NCBI GenBank assembly: GCA_046538735.1
Contig: JBKHII010000065.1
Coordinates: 1-14,823 of the forward strand
DNA from: SLST01 sp046538735
GTDB lineage: Bacteria; Spirochaetota; Spirochaetia; DSM-27196; SLST01
Length of the DNA stretch: 14,823 nucleotides
Reading direction: 5' to 3'
The notes beneath the pieces are model-generated. The model was not told where the DNA came from and searched no databases. It saw only the letters and a list, made by a program, of their open reading frames with translations. This document shows positions 1 to 7,666 of this stretch, piece after piece. Within the stretch, counting starts at the first letter, position 1, and the number at the start of each line of letters is the position of its first letter. The position numbers and the translations under genes were made by a program.

Positions 1-1909
1 AGCTCTCGGGGGAGCTACGCAGCGTGCGGAGCCGGATCGACCGCGAGTTCGTCGTGACGAACGGGCTGCTGCTGCGTGAAGCCGACGAGCTTCGCGATCT
101 GCGCACGATCACGCGCGATCCGCATCTGCTGCCGCTCCTCGCGGCGTTCAACGACGATCTCGAACGCGCGTGGCTGGACGAGGGCGGCGAGAACGTCGCC
201 ACACCTTCGGACGAGGCTGAGATCATCTCGCTCTTCAACCAACTCGGGAACTTCGCGCGGTCGCTCACCCGTCTCATCGAGTCGGGCGAAGCGACGGATG
301 CCGATGTGGACGCCACGGTGGACTCACTCTTCGTGGGCGATCGCTCCTACTACTCGCCCGACTACGAGATGCTCATCGTCCAGGTCGCTCCGTCGTTCGA
401 CCTGGGCGAGCGACGGCGTCTCACCGCAGCGATGACGCGAGTCGAGGAGCACGTCGCGGCGACACAGGCGGATTTCCCCGACCTCACCTTCGGGACCGCC
501 GGCGACATCGCGCAAGAGGCGGACGAGGAGGAAGCGCTCGGGGTCGGTACCGTGCTGGACCTCGGGCTCATCGGCGTCACGCTCGGGGAGCTCAACATGG
601 TGACCTCCGCGTTCGGCGCTCTTCTTGTCGGGCTCGGCATCGACTTCGGCATCCACCTGGCCTCCCGCTACGATGAGGAACTGCTCACGGCCGCGACCCG
701 CGAAGAGGCAATGACGGCCACGCTTCGGACGACTCTGCCGCCGGTCGTGATCGGCGCGGTGACCACGGCGCTCGCCTTCTACGCGCTCTGTCTCTCGCAG
801 ACGAAGGGCTTCGTGCAGTTCGGGTTCGTCGCCGGATCGGGAGTCGTGCTTGTGCTCCTCGCCTTCGGCGCACGGAGCGCGGACCCCGCCCGCCGCGGGC
901 CTGTGCTCCGGTACCGTTTCCTCGCACCGCTCGGGCGTTCGCTCGCCGGCCGAGCATTCGCCATCGTGCTCGTCGCCGCCGTCGTCGCGACGGTGGGTGC
1001 CGCGCTCCTCATACCGAGGCTCGACTACGACTACGACATGCGCAGGATCGGCCCGCAAGATACGCCCTCCAAGCGAACCGAGGATCGAATCATGGAGGCA
1101 TTCGGGCTCACGCCGTTTCCGTCGTTCGCCTCGTGCGAGACGCTTGAGGAAGCCCGCTCGCTCGCCGACGCCGCCGCGCTCGACGATCTCGCCTACGAGG
1201 TGCAGCGGCTCGAGTGGAACGTGATCGAGATCGCGGACATCAGCGCGGCGTCGTTCGGCCCGGGCTCGCGCGTCGTGGAGAAACGCGACGAGATGGTCGC
1301 TCGCAACGGCGACGCGTTTCTCGTCGCCGTCTATCCAACGGACGCGGTGAACACTCAGGACGGTCTGCTCCGCCTCGACCGGGCGATGAACGAGATCAGC
1401 TCTCGCTCTCGCTCCCCCGCGAGGTCCTCGGAGAGACGCGGCGCGCCGCGTTGCTCGTCGTGGGCGTGATCTCGATCATCCTGCTCCTCGTATTCCGTAA
1501 CCTTCGGCACGCGCTCCTCGCGCTCGTGAACCTGGCCGTGGGAATCGTCTGGATGATCGGCGCGTACACGCTCTTCGGCGACATGAACCTCATCAACGTG
1601 CTCGCGATCCCGCTCATCGTGGGGATCGGGATCGACTACGGCGTCCACATCATCCACGCCCTGCGCCACGGCGGTTCGATGGACGAGGTCCTTGCGACCA
1701 CCGGGAGAGCGATCCTCCTCTCCGCCATGACCACGATGATCGGATTCGGATCGCTCGCGCTTCTCGGCACGTTCCGGGGCATCGCCACGCTCGGGACGAT
1801 CCTCTTCCTGGGGTCGGCGACCGCCCTCCTCTCATCTCTCGTGATCATCCCGGCGCTTGCCGGCGGCGCTCTCAGCGCAACACCACAATCAGCAACGGAG
1901 GAATCATGA
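1..1909 (+). pseudogene. RND (MMPL-type) exporter, frameshifted and cut by the left edge
   Basis: Remains of a large inner-membrane RND transporter of the hopanoid/MMPL-like class, which moves hydrophobic molecules or lipids using the proton gradient. The reading frame is already open at position 3, so the N-terminus lies outside the window; the GTG at 24 is not the true start. Frame 3 carries an RND block with GLGIDFGIHLASRYDEE (about 631-680), the periplasmic IPRLDYDYDMRRIGPQDTPS stretch, and a second porter part. It stops at 1469. The gene continues in another frame from about 1400 (REVLGETRR) through a second block, VGIGIDYGVHIIHALRHG, to TGA at 1907-1909. The shift lies near a short CTCTCG repeat and a C5 run (1400-1418). 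Expected transmembrane or loop segments also seem missing near 545-590, 855-885, 1165-1200 and 1290-1300, judged from memory of the family. The stop overlaps the next gene's ATG (ATGA), which shows an operon. Pseudogene or assembly error. Confidence 0.85.
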
Positions 1910-2560
1910 AGATTACACGACCAACAGACGTCCCAGAGCGAAGCGATGACGATGACGATGGACATCCTGGACGACGTTGACGATCCGGCGAGCGAACGGA
2001 CCTTCTCGCTCGAGTCGTACTCCCGTGGAGACGACGGCGTCGTGTTCTTTCGCGAGCCGCGCAGGCTCGCCGGGCTCGCGATACTCACCCGCGACGACGG
2101 CCAATGGGTCTACTTCCCGTCGACCGGCCGGGTCCGCATGCTGAGCGGCGCGGCTCGCAGCGGCAGCGTGAGCGGCGTGGGCGGAGACTTCTCGTACGAG
2201 GATCTCGGGGCAGGTTCCTGGGGCGACGACTATGAGTTCACGATCGATTCGATCGATGAGGATGCGTGGACGCTCGAAGGTCGGCCGGCGAGCGCGGACA
2301 GCGCGTACAACCGCATCGTCATGGAGGTTCCCGCCCGCGACTTCATCCCGCGGCGAATCGAGTTCTACGAGGGCGACCACGAGCTCTCGAAGACGCTCAC
2401 CGTCGTGCAAGTCGAGGAGTTCAGCGGAAGACTCACCCCTGCGGTCATGATCATGGAAAGCTCCGCAGGCACGTCGCGCACCACGGTGGAAGTTCGCAAC
2501 GTCGAGTTCGACCGGGACCTGCCGGACTCGCTCTTCCACCCGGGCCGGTTCTACCGGTAG
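1906..2560 (+). pseudogene. LolA-like outer membrane lipoprotein-sorting protein, N-terminus lost
   Basis: Periplasmic LolA-fold protein of the type found beside MMPL-class RND exporters, thought to carry a lipid-like substrate between the membranes. The expected start is ATG 1906, with GGAGG just upstream and a 4-base overlap with the RND stop. From it only about 24 codons can be read before a TGA, and they encode no hydrophobic signal peptide. The real family sequence lies one frame over, open from about 1937 to TAG 2558-2560. It includes SERTFSLESYSRGDDGVVFF, the W-V-Y-F-P-STGRVR segment typical of these proteins, DFSYEDL and a C-terminal PDSLFHPGRFYR. A frameshift combined with loss of the signal-peptide coding region around 1920-1945 is the simplest explanation. 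The internal ATG at 1946 could make a cytoplasmic fragment, but it has no ribosome site and would not be exported. Confidence 0.75.
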
Positions 2561-2570
2561 GAGGTATCGA

Positions 2571-3628
2571 ATGCGTTCGCTCTTCCCAGTTCTCATCGCC
2601 CTGACCGTACTCACGTCCGTCGCAGCGCAGGACGGCACCTACCTGCGCGGCGAGACCGACCTCTCCACGCTCGTCGCCGTTCCCGAACTTGATGCCGCAG
2701 ATCATATCGACGAGTGACTCTTCGGCGCGGCCGTCGCGAGCCGGTTGTCCCTCGAGCTCCGGCCGACCGATCGCGTGACCGCGAACCTCGGAGCCTCGTA
2801 CGCGTACGCGACCGGGTATCTCCACCCGTTCGGGCGCTACGATTCCACCGGCCTGCCGCCCGACCCCGCGCGAGCGACTGCCGAAGCGATTCCCGGCGTG
2901 GACCTCGCCTCGGCGTTCAGCGTGGACCACGCGTGGGCCGGCGCGGCCATGGGACCCGCGACGCTCGGCGCCGGGCTCATGCCGATCAGCTGGGGAAGCT
3001 CGTGGCTGCTCAACCCAACCGATCGGGTCAACCCGCGCGGGTGGGAGACGCTTCTCAGCGACGAGGCCGAGGCGGTACCTGCACTCTCGGTGACACTCGC
3101 CTTCGGGTGGCAATTCGCCGCGACCGGTTACCTCCAGCTCTCCGACTCCGGTCGGAGCGGGCTCGTTCGTCTGGACCAGGCTCGCCCGGAGGACCTGCCG
3201 TACGGTCTTCGTCTCCAGGCCTATCTGACCGACTGGGAGCTCACGATCGGGACCTCGCGCGAGGTATTCTACGACGCCGACGTCGGCACCCGGGAGCGCG
3301 AGTATCGGCTCCTGGCCGATCTCACCGGGAACATCTGGGACGTCGGGGTGACTGCGGAGGCCGCGTTGCTGATCGGAGGCGAATCGGACTGGTCCGTCTC
3401 GGACGCGCTCGAGTCAACCGTCGGCCTGACCTATCTGGTTCCTGAAGTGGACGTGGAGCTGCTCCTCGAGTACGTGCACCTCGGCTCGGGGGCGAGCACG
3501 ATCGGGCCGGACGATCTCGCGGTGGCGCCTCGTCCGAGTTCGGCGACGATCATCCGCTGGCGCCCGGGATCGAGTGGAGCCCGTGGAACCGGCTCACCGC
3601 GCTCGCGGGCCTGACGTTCTACTACTGA
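2571..3628 (+). pseudogene. Secreted barrel-like protein of the RND operon, nonsense codon and frameshift
   Basis: Third gene of the RND operon. ATG 2571 follows AGGAGG, which overlaps the preceding TAG. The first residues, MRSLFPVLIALTVLTSVAAQ, form a clear signal peptide. An in-frame TGA at 2715-2717 (between GAG and CTC, probably a former Trp codon) interrupts the frame after 48 codons. The same frame then continues with alternating hydrophobic/polar strands, aromatic residues and segments such as GLMPISWGSSWLLNPTDRVN, which suggest an outer-membrane beta-barrel. Near 3515-3540 a one-base shift is needed. The other frame then gives EFGDDHPLAPGIEWSPWNR and ends AGLTFYY, an aromatic C-terminus typical of barrels, at TGA 3626-3628. 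Probable role: the outer-membrane component working with the exporter and LolA-like protein. I know no precise family name. The stop runs into the convergent small gene. Confidence 0.75.
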
Positions 3629-3815
3629 ACGGCGCCGGCGGGAACGCCGGGATCGGACGTGGGGATGTCTCGGCGTCCGATCGGCATGAGCCCGAGGATC
3701 GCCATCTTCCTCGGCAGGAGCGTGTGAGCCGCGCGGACGCCACCTCCGGCATCTCGTTCTTCACGAGCGAATCAACGTCGACCTCGCCCATGATGTCGGG
3801 CACTTCTCGTTCCAT
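3622..3815 (-). pseudogene. Small unrecognised gene, probably frameshifted
   Basis: I do not recognise this gene. ATG at 3815 is preceded by GGAG with a six-base spacer and by a promoter-like sequence. The first 25 codons (MEREVPDIMGEVDVDSLVKN, then EMPEV) have good GC third positions. After about 3740 the coding bias moves to another frame, which reads GVRAAHTLLPRKMAILGLMP and continues to AGAVQ, with TAG at 3622-3624. One base missing in a GTGGCG stretch would join the two into a protein of about 64 residues. Unshifted, the frame runs on to 3594 with a much less convincing composition. The stop overlaps the convergent barrel gene's end by 3 bases. It may be a true small gene with a sequencing error, or the remnant of a larger one. 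The shift is inferred from codon bias only. Confidence 0.35.
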
Positions 3816-3834
3816 CTGTAGCTCCTGCCGGCCG

Positions 3835-3863
3835 ATTGTAGGCGGGCAGGGGTCGCTGTGCAA
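3835..3863 (-). promoter_or_regulatory. Promoter-like TTGCAC-17-TACAAT
   Basis: On the minus strand TTGCAC (3858-3863) and TACAAT (3835-3840) are 17 bases apart, which fits sigma-70 spacing, with a near-perfect -10. It sits in the 59-base gap between the TPR lipoprotein stop and the small gene start at 3815. A dyad CCTGCC/GGCAGG (3824-3829 and 3845-3850) straddles the -10. No experimental support. Confidence 0.4.
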
Positions 3864-3874
3864 TGCGCTGTCGC

Positions 3875-5482
3875 CTACCGCGACGGGACGATTTCGAGGA
3901 CGAGCCGCTCACCGGCACGCTCCTCCGGTCTCACGTACTCGAACGTGACGAACGAGCCGTCGCTGTCCACGCCGCGCAGAACGACCGGGGCACGATCCTT
4001 GTAGTCGCTCTCTTCGAGGAACTCGTCGCGGCTCATCGTGGACGGGTCGACCGGAAGCAGATAGACCCGGCCCGCCTGGACGGCGAGGTCCATGTCGAAT
4101 CCGCGTCGGCCCCGTTCAATCCTTCCGGTTGCACGGTCGGTCAGCGTGTAGAGCAGGTCAGGCTTGAAGACGAGGGTCAAATCGTCGTTCGCCATCGTTA
4201 CGGTTTGGTCCACTCCGTCCATCGTGGGATTGAGTACGTCGCGTATGAACCGGGACAACGGCGTGTCGGCGTCGCCGCGGAGAGCTCTCACGTTCAGCCC
4301 GGCGACCGGTGACTCCTCTGCGGCTGCAGACGTCCCGGAGCGAACCTGCGCGAGACGCTGCTCGGCGTCCGCGAGACGGAACTCGAGCGATCGGCGCGCC
4401 TCGGGTGGGATACTCCCGGGACGCTGCGTTTCCTGGTTCCGAATGACGCGGAGCACGTGGCCGTACGCCTCAGCGGCTCGCTCGAAGCATCCTTCGGCGA
4501 TTTGGAGTTCGCCACGTCGCTGATGGTAGTTGCCCAGGTTGAAGGATGCGACAGCCAGATACTCGAAATTCGGGTTTGTGGTCTGATCGAAGGAGCGAAT
4601 AGCCTCACGGTACGCTTCCGGTTGGCCTTCCTCGATGCCCGCCTGCATCAGGCCAACGGCGCGGAAGTAATGGGCGTCGCCGATGCGCGCCGGATCGGCG
4701 TTCGCGGATTCCATGAGCTCGGCGGCACGGAGCGCCGCGTCCGCGCACCCGGCATAGTCCTCAAGGCGGAACCGTCTCTGGGCAAGCTCGAGATGCATCG
4801 CGCCGAGCGTCTGGAGGTGCTCCTGCGTCTGCTCGAGATCCTCCTGCGCGGCGATCGCCGCCTCGAATGCCTCGAGCGCGGAGCTCTCGTCGCCCATCTG
4901 GCCGTATGCGTAGGAGCGGAACATGTGCATCCGCGAGGCGAACACGGGATCGGAGACCTCCGCATCGCGGTTGACCTGTATGGCCGTCTCGAACGCCTCG
5001 AGCGCAGCCACGGGATCACCTTCGATGCCGCACGCTCGACCGAGGTGCTCCCAGAGGTCGCGTTCGATCATGAAGTACGGGTCGTCGGTCTCCGCGTAGA
5101 GCTCGAGCGCCCGCTCCAGGTCCCGGCGCGCCTCGGTCGCGCGCTCGAGGTCGATCAGCACCACGCCCCGGTACATGTGTGCCATCACCGAGGTCTTCGC
5201 ATCGAGCGGCCGCGTGTCTTCGGCGATCGCCGCGATCACGTCCGTGAGGGCTTGCTCCGCGTCGCGGTATCTGCGTGCACGCGCGGATGCTCGAGCGGCG
5301 TCGATCCGGTCGCGGTATTCGCGTTCGTACTCGGGGACCGGATCGCTCTCCGCGCCCGTTGTGGAGGGCGACGTGCTTTGACAGCTCAAGAGGCCGACCA
5401 ATACAAGAACAACGATGGTGAATCGCCTGACGGTGCTTAGCATGGGGAGCATTCTACCGGGGTGAGGCGTGCGTGCATACAT
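3875..5482 (-). CDS. TPR-repeat lipoprotein
   Basis: Predicted membrane-anchored, periplasm-facing scaffold of 535 residues. The N-terminus holds an Arg-containing stretch, a hydrophobic core (FTIVVLVLVG) and a lipobox LLSC with Cys34, so it should be lipidated. Roughly residues 45-370 are Ala/Glu/Arg-rich helices with repeated TPR signatures, for example ARRYRDAEQALTDVIAAI, MYRGVVLIDLERATEARRDL, GDPVAALEAFETAIQ and ASFNLGNYHQRRGELQIAEG. The last ~130 residues are not TPR and contain beta-like segments (LTLVFKPDLLYTL, FVTFEYVRPEE). ATG 5482 is preferred over internal ATGs at 5452 and 5443, because it has GGTGA six bases upstream, formed partly by the stop codon of the EF-Ts-like gene; the two are therefore probably translationally coupled. 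TAG ends it. The partner is unknown. The reading frame looks intact, unlike its neighbours on both sides. Confidence 0.8.
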   Translation of the reverse strand: MYARTPHPGRMLPMLSTVRRFTIVVLVLVGLLSCQSTSPSTTGAESDPVPEYEREYRDRIDAARASARARRYRDAEQALTDVIAAIAEDTRPLDAKTSVMAHMYRGVVLIDLERATEARRDLERALELYAETDDPYFMIERDLWEHLGRACGIEGDPVAALEAFETAIQVNRDAEVSDPVFASRMHMFRSYAYGQMGDESSALEAFEAAIAAQEDLEQTQEHLQTLGAMHLELAQRRFRLEDYAGCADAALRAAELMESANADPARIGDAHYFRAVGLMQAGIEEGQPEAYREAIRSFDQTTNPNFEYLAVASFNLGNYHQRRGELQIAEGCFERAAEAYGHVLRVIRNQETQRPGSIPPEARRSLEFRLADAEQRLAQVRSGTSAAAEESPVAGLNVRALRGDADTPLSRFIRDVLNPTMDGVDQTVTMANDDLTLVFKPDLLYTLTDRATGRIERGRRGFDMDLAVQAGRVYLLPVDPSTMSRDEFLEESDYKDRAPVVLRGVDSDGSFVTFEYVRPEERAGERLVLEIVPSR

Positions 5483-5495
5483 ACATGTTCACCCC
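5459..5495 (-). repeat. Inverted repeat at the EF-Ts-like/TPR gene junction
   Basis: GGGGTGA (5459-5465) and TCACCCC (5489-5495) form a 7-base dyad with a 23-base loop, covering the stop of the EF-Ts-like gene and the start of the TPR gene. In RNA the stem would sequester the GGTGA ribosome site of the TPR gene. There is no U-run, so it is not a typical terminator. It may be chance. Confidence 0.3.
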
Positions 5496-6235
5496 ACCGC
5501 GACGCCCGGTTCCTCCGTCAGATCACGCACCGAGTCGTAGGCGAAGCCGGTGACGACCGGCGCCCCCGACGCCCGCGCGGCGGAGGCGATGAGCTCGGAC
5601 ACACTTCGCTTCTCGGCCTTCACGTACGGCTGCTCGAGGAGGCAGCTGGTTCGCGTCATCTTGGCGATGCGGCCCTCCACGATCTTCGCAACAATGTCCG
5701 CCGGCTTGCCGGCCGATCGCGCCTCCTCGGCGTACTCGGCTCGCAGCGCGTCCAGATCGCTCGCCGGGATATCGGCCGCCGCAACGTACCGCGGGGCGCA
5801 CGCGGCCACGTGGAGCGCGAGCTCGTGCCCGAGATCGGCAATCGTCGGGCTCACGACATCCGCCGCGCCGCCGGCCGCCGGCGAGCCCACGCGCAGGCGT
5901 ACGAAGGCCGCGAGTGAACCGTCGGCATGCTCATAGCACTCGATGAGCTCGTCGTCGCGAGCTTCGAGCGTCACGACCGAAGCGAGGACGATCTTCTCGC
6001 GGATTCGCGCCACCGCGGCCTGGAGACGGGTGGAGACCGGCGTTTCCCATCGTGCCGGGAGATCGGGTCCGCCACGATAACCGCCGCCGAGCGGGAGCAC
6101 GATCTCGGCGATCTCGTTGGCGAGCGCGGCTGCGGCGTGGTCGCCGCTCGCGGCCTCGAGCGCACGTTTGCACTCCATCATCGCGGCCCCCGTCTCTTCG
6201 CGGAGCGCCTTCACTTGCTGCGCGCTAATCGTCAT
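5489..6235 (-). CDS. EF-Ts-like protein lacking the TDFVARN region
   Basis: The 248-residue product resembles translation elongation factor Ts, the nucleotide-exchange factor for EF-Tu. Residues 1-35 match the UBA-like N-terminal domain (VKALREETGAAMMECKRALE). Later segments match the dimerisation and C-terminal parts: LGHELALHVAACAPRYVAA, GKPADIVAKIVEGRIAKMTR and SCLLEQPYVK. The section that should follow the UBA domain, including the almost universal T-D-F-V-A-R-N motif that contacts EF-Tu, is absent: GDHAAAA runs straight into LANEIAEIVLPLGG near 6115-6130. This looks like an in-frame deletion of about 45 residues (inferred). ATG 6235 has GGAGAAG upstream and overlaps the PadR stop by 11 bases, so the two are coupled. 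It is not next to rpsB, so it is probably not the housekeeping tsf. It may be a non-functional or repurposed paralogue, or an assembly error. Confidence 0.75.
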   Translation of the reverse strand: MTISAQQVKALREETGAAMMECKRALEAASGDHAAAALANEIAEIVLPLGGGYRGGPDLPARWETPVSTRLQAAVARIREKIVLASVVTLEARDDELIECYEHADGSLAAFVRLRVGSPAAGGAADVVSPTIADLGHELALHVAACAPRYVAAADIPASDLDALRAEYAEEARSAGKPADIVAKIVEGRIAKMTRTSCLLEQPYVKAEKRSVSELIASAARASGAPVVTGFAYDSVRDLTEEPGVAVG

Positions 6236-6776
6236 TGCTCTTCTCCGTGGCGGACGCGTCCATCTCCTGCGCAAGGTAGGTGGCCCACCGCATCTCGTTC
6301 TCGTAGTAGGCGATCCATCGTTCGTGAATCGCTCGTCGTATACGCGCATCGCGGCCGGCGGACTCCCCGGAGCGACGGAGGCGTTCGCGCCACATCGCGA
6401 GCTCTTCGTCGATACCGGCGGCGTAGTCGCGCAATCGCTCCGCGACTTCTTCGTTCGACAGCGTGTCCATCACGGCGAGGCTCGCCACGAACGAGTTCCG
6501 CACCTGCGGTCGCTCCGGTTGCTCGAGCAGCGCCGACCGCAGCGCGTCGCGTCCCCGGTCGGTAATCGAATAGACCTTGCGTGCCGGGCCTCGTTCGGAC
6601 GTCTCCAGGCGAGAGGCGACGAGCCCCTCGCGCTGAAGCTTCGTCAGCGTCCGGTAGATCTGGTTGTTGTTCCCCGACCAGTGGAGGAACAGCTCGTCCT
6701 AGAACTGACGCTTCAGGTCGTAGCCCGACCGAGGCTTACGATTGAGGAAGCCGAGGATCGCGGTTTAGAGTGTCAT
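6225..6776 (-). pseudogene. PadR-family transcriptional regulator with two stop codons
   Basis: PadR regulators are small winged-helix DNA-binding dimers. From ATG 6776 one frame runs 183 codons to TAG 6225-6227. It gives MTL, stop, TAILGFLNRKPRSGYDLKRQF, stop, DELFLHWSGNNNQIYRTLTK, LQREGLVASRLE and VYSITDRGRDALRSALL, the classic PadR wing-helix order, then a long helical effector domain (AMWRERLRR to YYENEMRWATYLAQEMD). The interruptions are TAA at 6765-6767 and TAG at 6699-6701. Each could arise from a Lys, Gln or Glu codon by one change. The frame is otherwise intact, which suggests recent mutation or base-calling error. No good ribosome site is seen before 6776. It is in line with the encapsulin genes (71 bases downstream of the shell stop) and overlaps the EF-Ts-like start. 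Restarting after the second stop would lose the first DNA-binding helices. Confidence 0.8.
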
Positions 6777-6805
6777 CTCGGGAACTTCAACAGGCGAAGA
6801 GCGGG

Positions 6806-6837
6806 GGACGCGCCGGCCGGCACGACCGCCCGCGTCC
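6806..6837 (-). terminator. GC-rich stem-loop after the encapsulin gene
   Basis: GGACGCG (6806-6812) and CGCGTCC (6831-6837) make a 7-base GC-rich stem with an 18-base loop, beginning 11 bases beyond the encapsulin stop in the 71-base gap before the PadR start. There is no U-tract, so it is at best a weak or factor-dependent terminator or an mRNA 3'-end stabiliser. Confidence 0.25.
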
Positions 6838-6847
6838 ACGATGCTGC

Positions 6848-7663
6848 CTACGGCGTAATCGTCACGTACGCCCGCGGTTCGAGCACACGGAAGGAGAACG
6901 ACTCGAAGAGCTCGAGCGTCACGCCGTCCTTGTCCGCGTGGCTGAAGCCGAGCGTGAAGTCCTGGCCGAGTGTGAGCTCCAGGTCACCGCCACGGCTCGA
7001 GACGACGTAGAGGTTCTCCACGTTCGGGCTCGGGATGACGCTGCCGGCCGCGACGTAGCGGATCTGCTTTTCGAGCGGGTAGCCGTGCGACGACTCGAGG
7101 AGCTCCTGCCACCGTTCGGTCGGGAAGACCACGTCGTACGGACCGCCGATCGACGATCGCTTCAGGATGTCCACCGCGTGCGCGATCACGCCCAGGTACG
7201 ACGCGTCGCCCTTCTTCAGCGTATGCTCTCCGACCGCCGTGAGCCCCTCGATGCTTCCGAGCTCGAGGCCGTTGTAGATCGCGTGCTCCTCGAAGATCGC
7301 GATCTTCTTCGCCGCCTCCTCGAGCGGGGCGATGTCGGCGTCCAACGAGCCGCGCGCGATGTTGTCCATCTCCCACCGCGAGAGCGAGAACGCGATCCGC
7401 GACTCGACCAGTGGCTTCACCATCCGCACGCCGAAGCCGACCTCGGACGCTCCGCCCTGTGCCGGTGCCTTCACGCCCTTCGCGTTCGACGGAACCTCAA
7501 GTCTGCCGAGGGAGACCGCCGAGTGGTCCCACCCGAGCGGGCCGATCACGTCCACGATGCGGCGTGCCGAAAGGTTCGCGGTGATGATGTCGCGAGCGTT
7601 CTCCTCGAGGAAACTCCACGCGGAGTCGCTCAGCGGTGCGAGGCTTCGTTTGCGCAAATCCAT
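6848..7663 (-). CDS. Encapsulin shell protein (family 1)
   Basis: Forms the HK97-fold shell of a protein nanocompartment, which self-assembles in the cytoplasm around cargo bearing a C-terminal targeting peptide. The 271-residue length is close to the family norm (about 265), and the whole sequence lines up with the Thermotoga maritima shell as I remember it: KRSLAPLSDSAW at the N-terminus, VDVIGPLGWDHSAVSLG, SRWEMDNIARG, EEAAKKIAIFEEHAIYNG, GPYDVVFPTERWQELL, GYPLEKQI, and RGGDLELTLGQDFTLGF near residue 230. There is no frameshift. ATG 7663 is preceded by AAGGAG at a six-base distance; that site lies inside the end of the EncFtn gene, whose stop is three bases upstream of the ATG, so expression is coupled. 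The stop is TAG. The cargo next door makes iron storage the likely job. Confidence 0.95.
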   Translation of the reverse strand: MDLRKRSLAPLSDSAWSFLEENARDIITANLSARRIVDVIGPLGWDHSAVSLGRLEVPSNAKGVKAPAQGGASEVGFGVRMVKPLVESRIAFSLSRWEMDNIARGSLDADIAPLEEAAKKIAIFEEHAIYNGLELGSIEGLTAVGEHTLKKGDASYLGVIAHAVDILKRSSIGGPYDVVFPTERWQELLESSHGYPLEKQIRYVAAGSVIPSPNVENLYVVSSRGGDLELTLGQDFTLGFSHADKDGVTLELFESFSFRVLEPRAYVTITP

Positions 7664-7666
7664 GTC

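Noticed and set aside
1400..1418. Phase-variable repeat switching the RND gene
   Set aside because: Only about two and a half CTCTCG units and a C5 run are present, too few for typical slipped-strand switching, and other lesions in the same gene would remain.
2715..2717. TGA as a selenocysteine codon in the barrel-like gene
   Set aside because: No redox motif surrounds it, the local context suggests a former Trp, and the same gene also has a frameshift.
4457..5440. 327-codon open frame on the plus strand
   Set aside because: It is antisense to the TPR lipoprotein, which has a signal peptide, lipobox and TPR repeats; this frame has none.
6699..6767. Stop-codon reassignment (TAA/TAG read as Gln or Lys) in the PadR gene
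   Set aside because: The encapsulin, EncFtn, SDR, acyl-CoA synthetase and TPR genes all end with TAG at sensible places, so TAG is a normal stop here.
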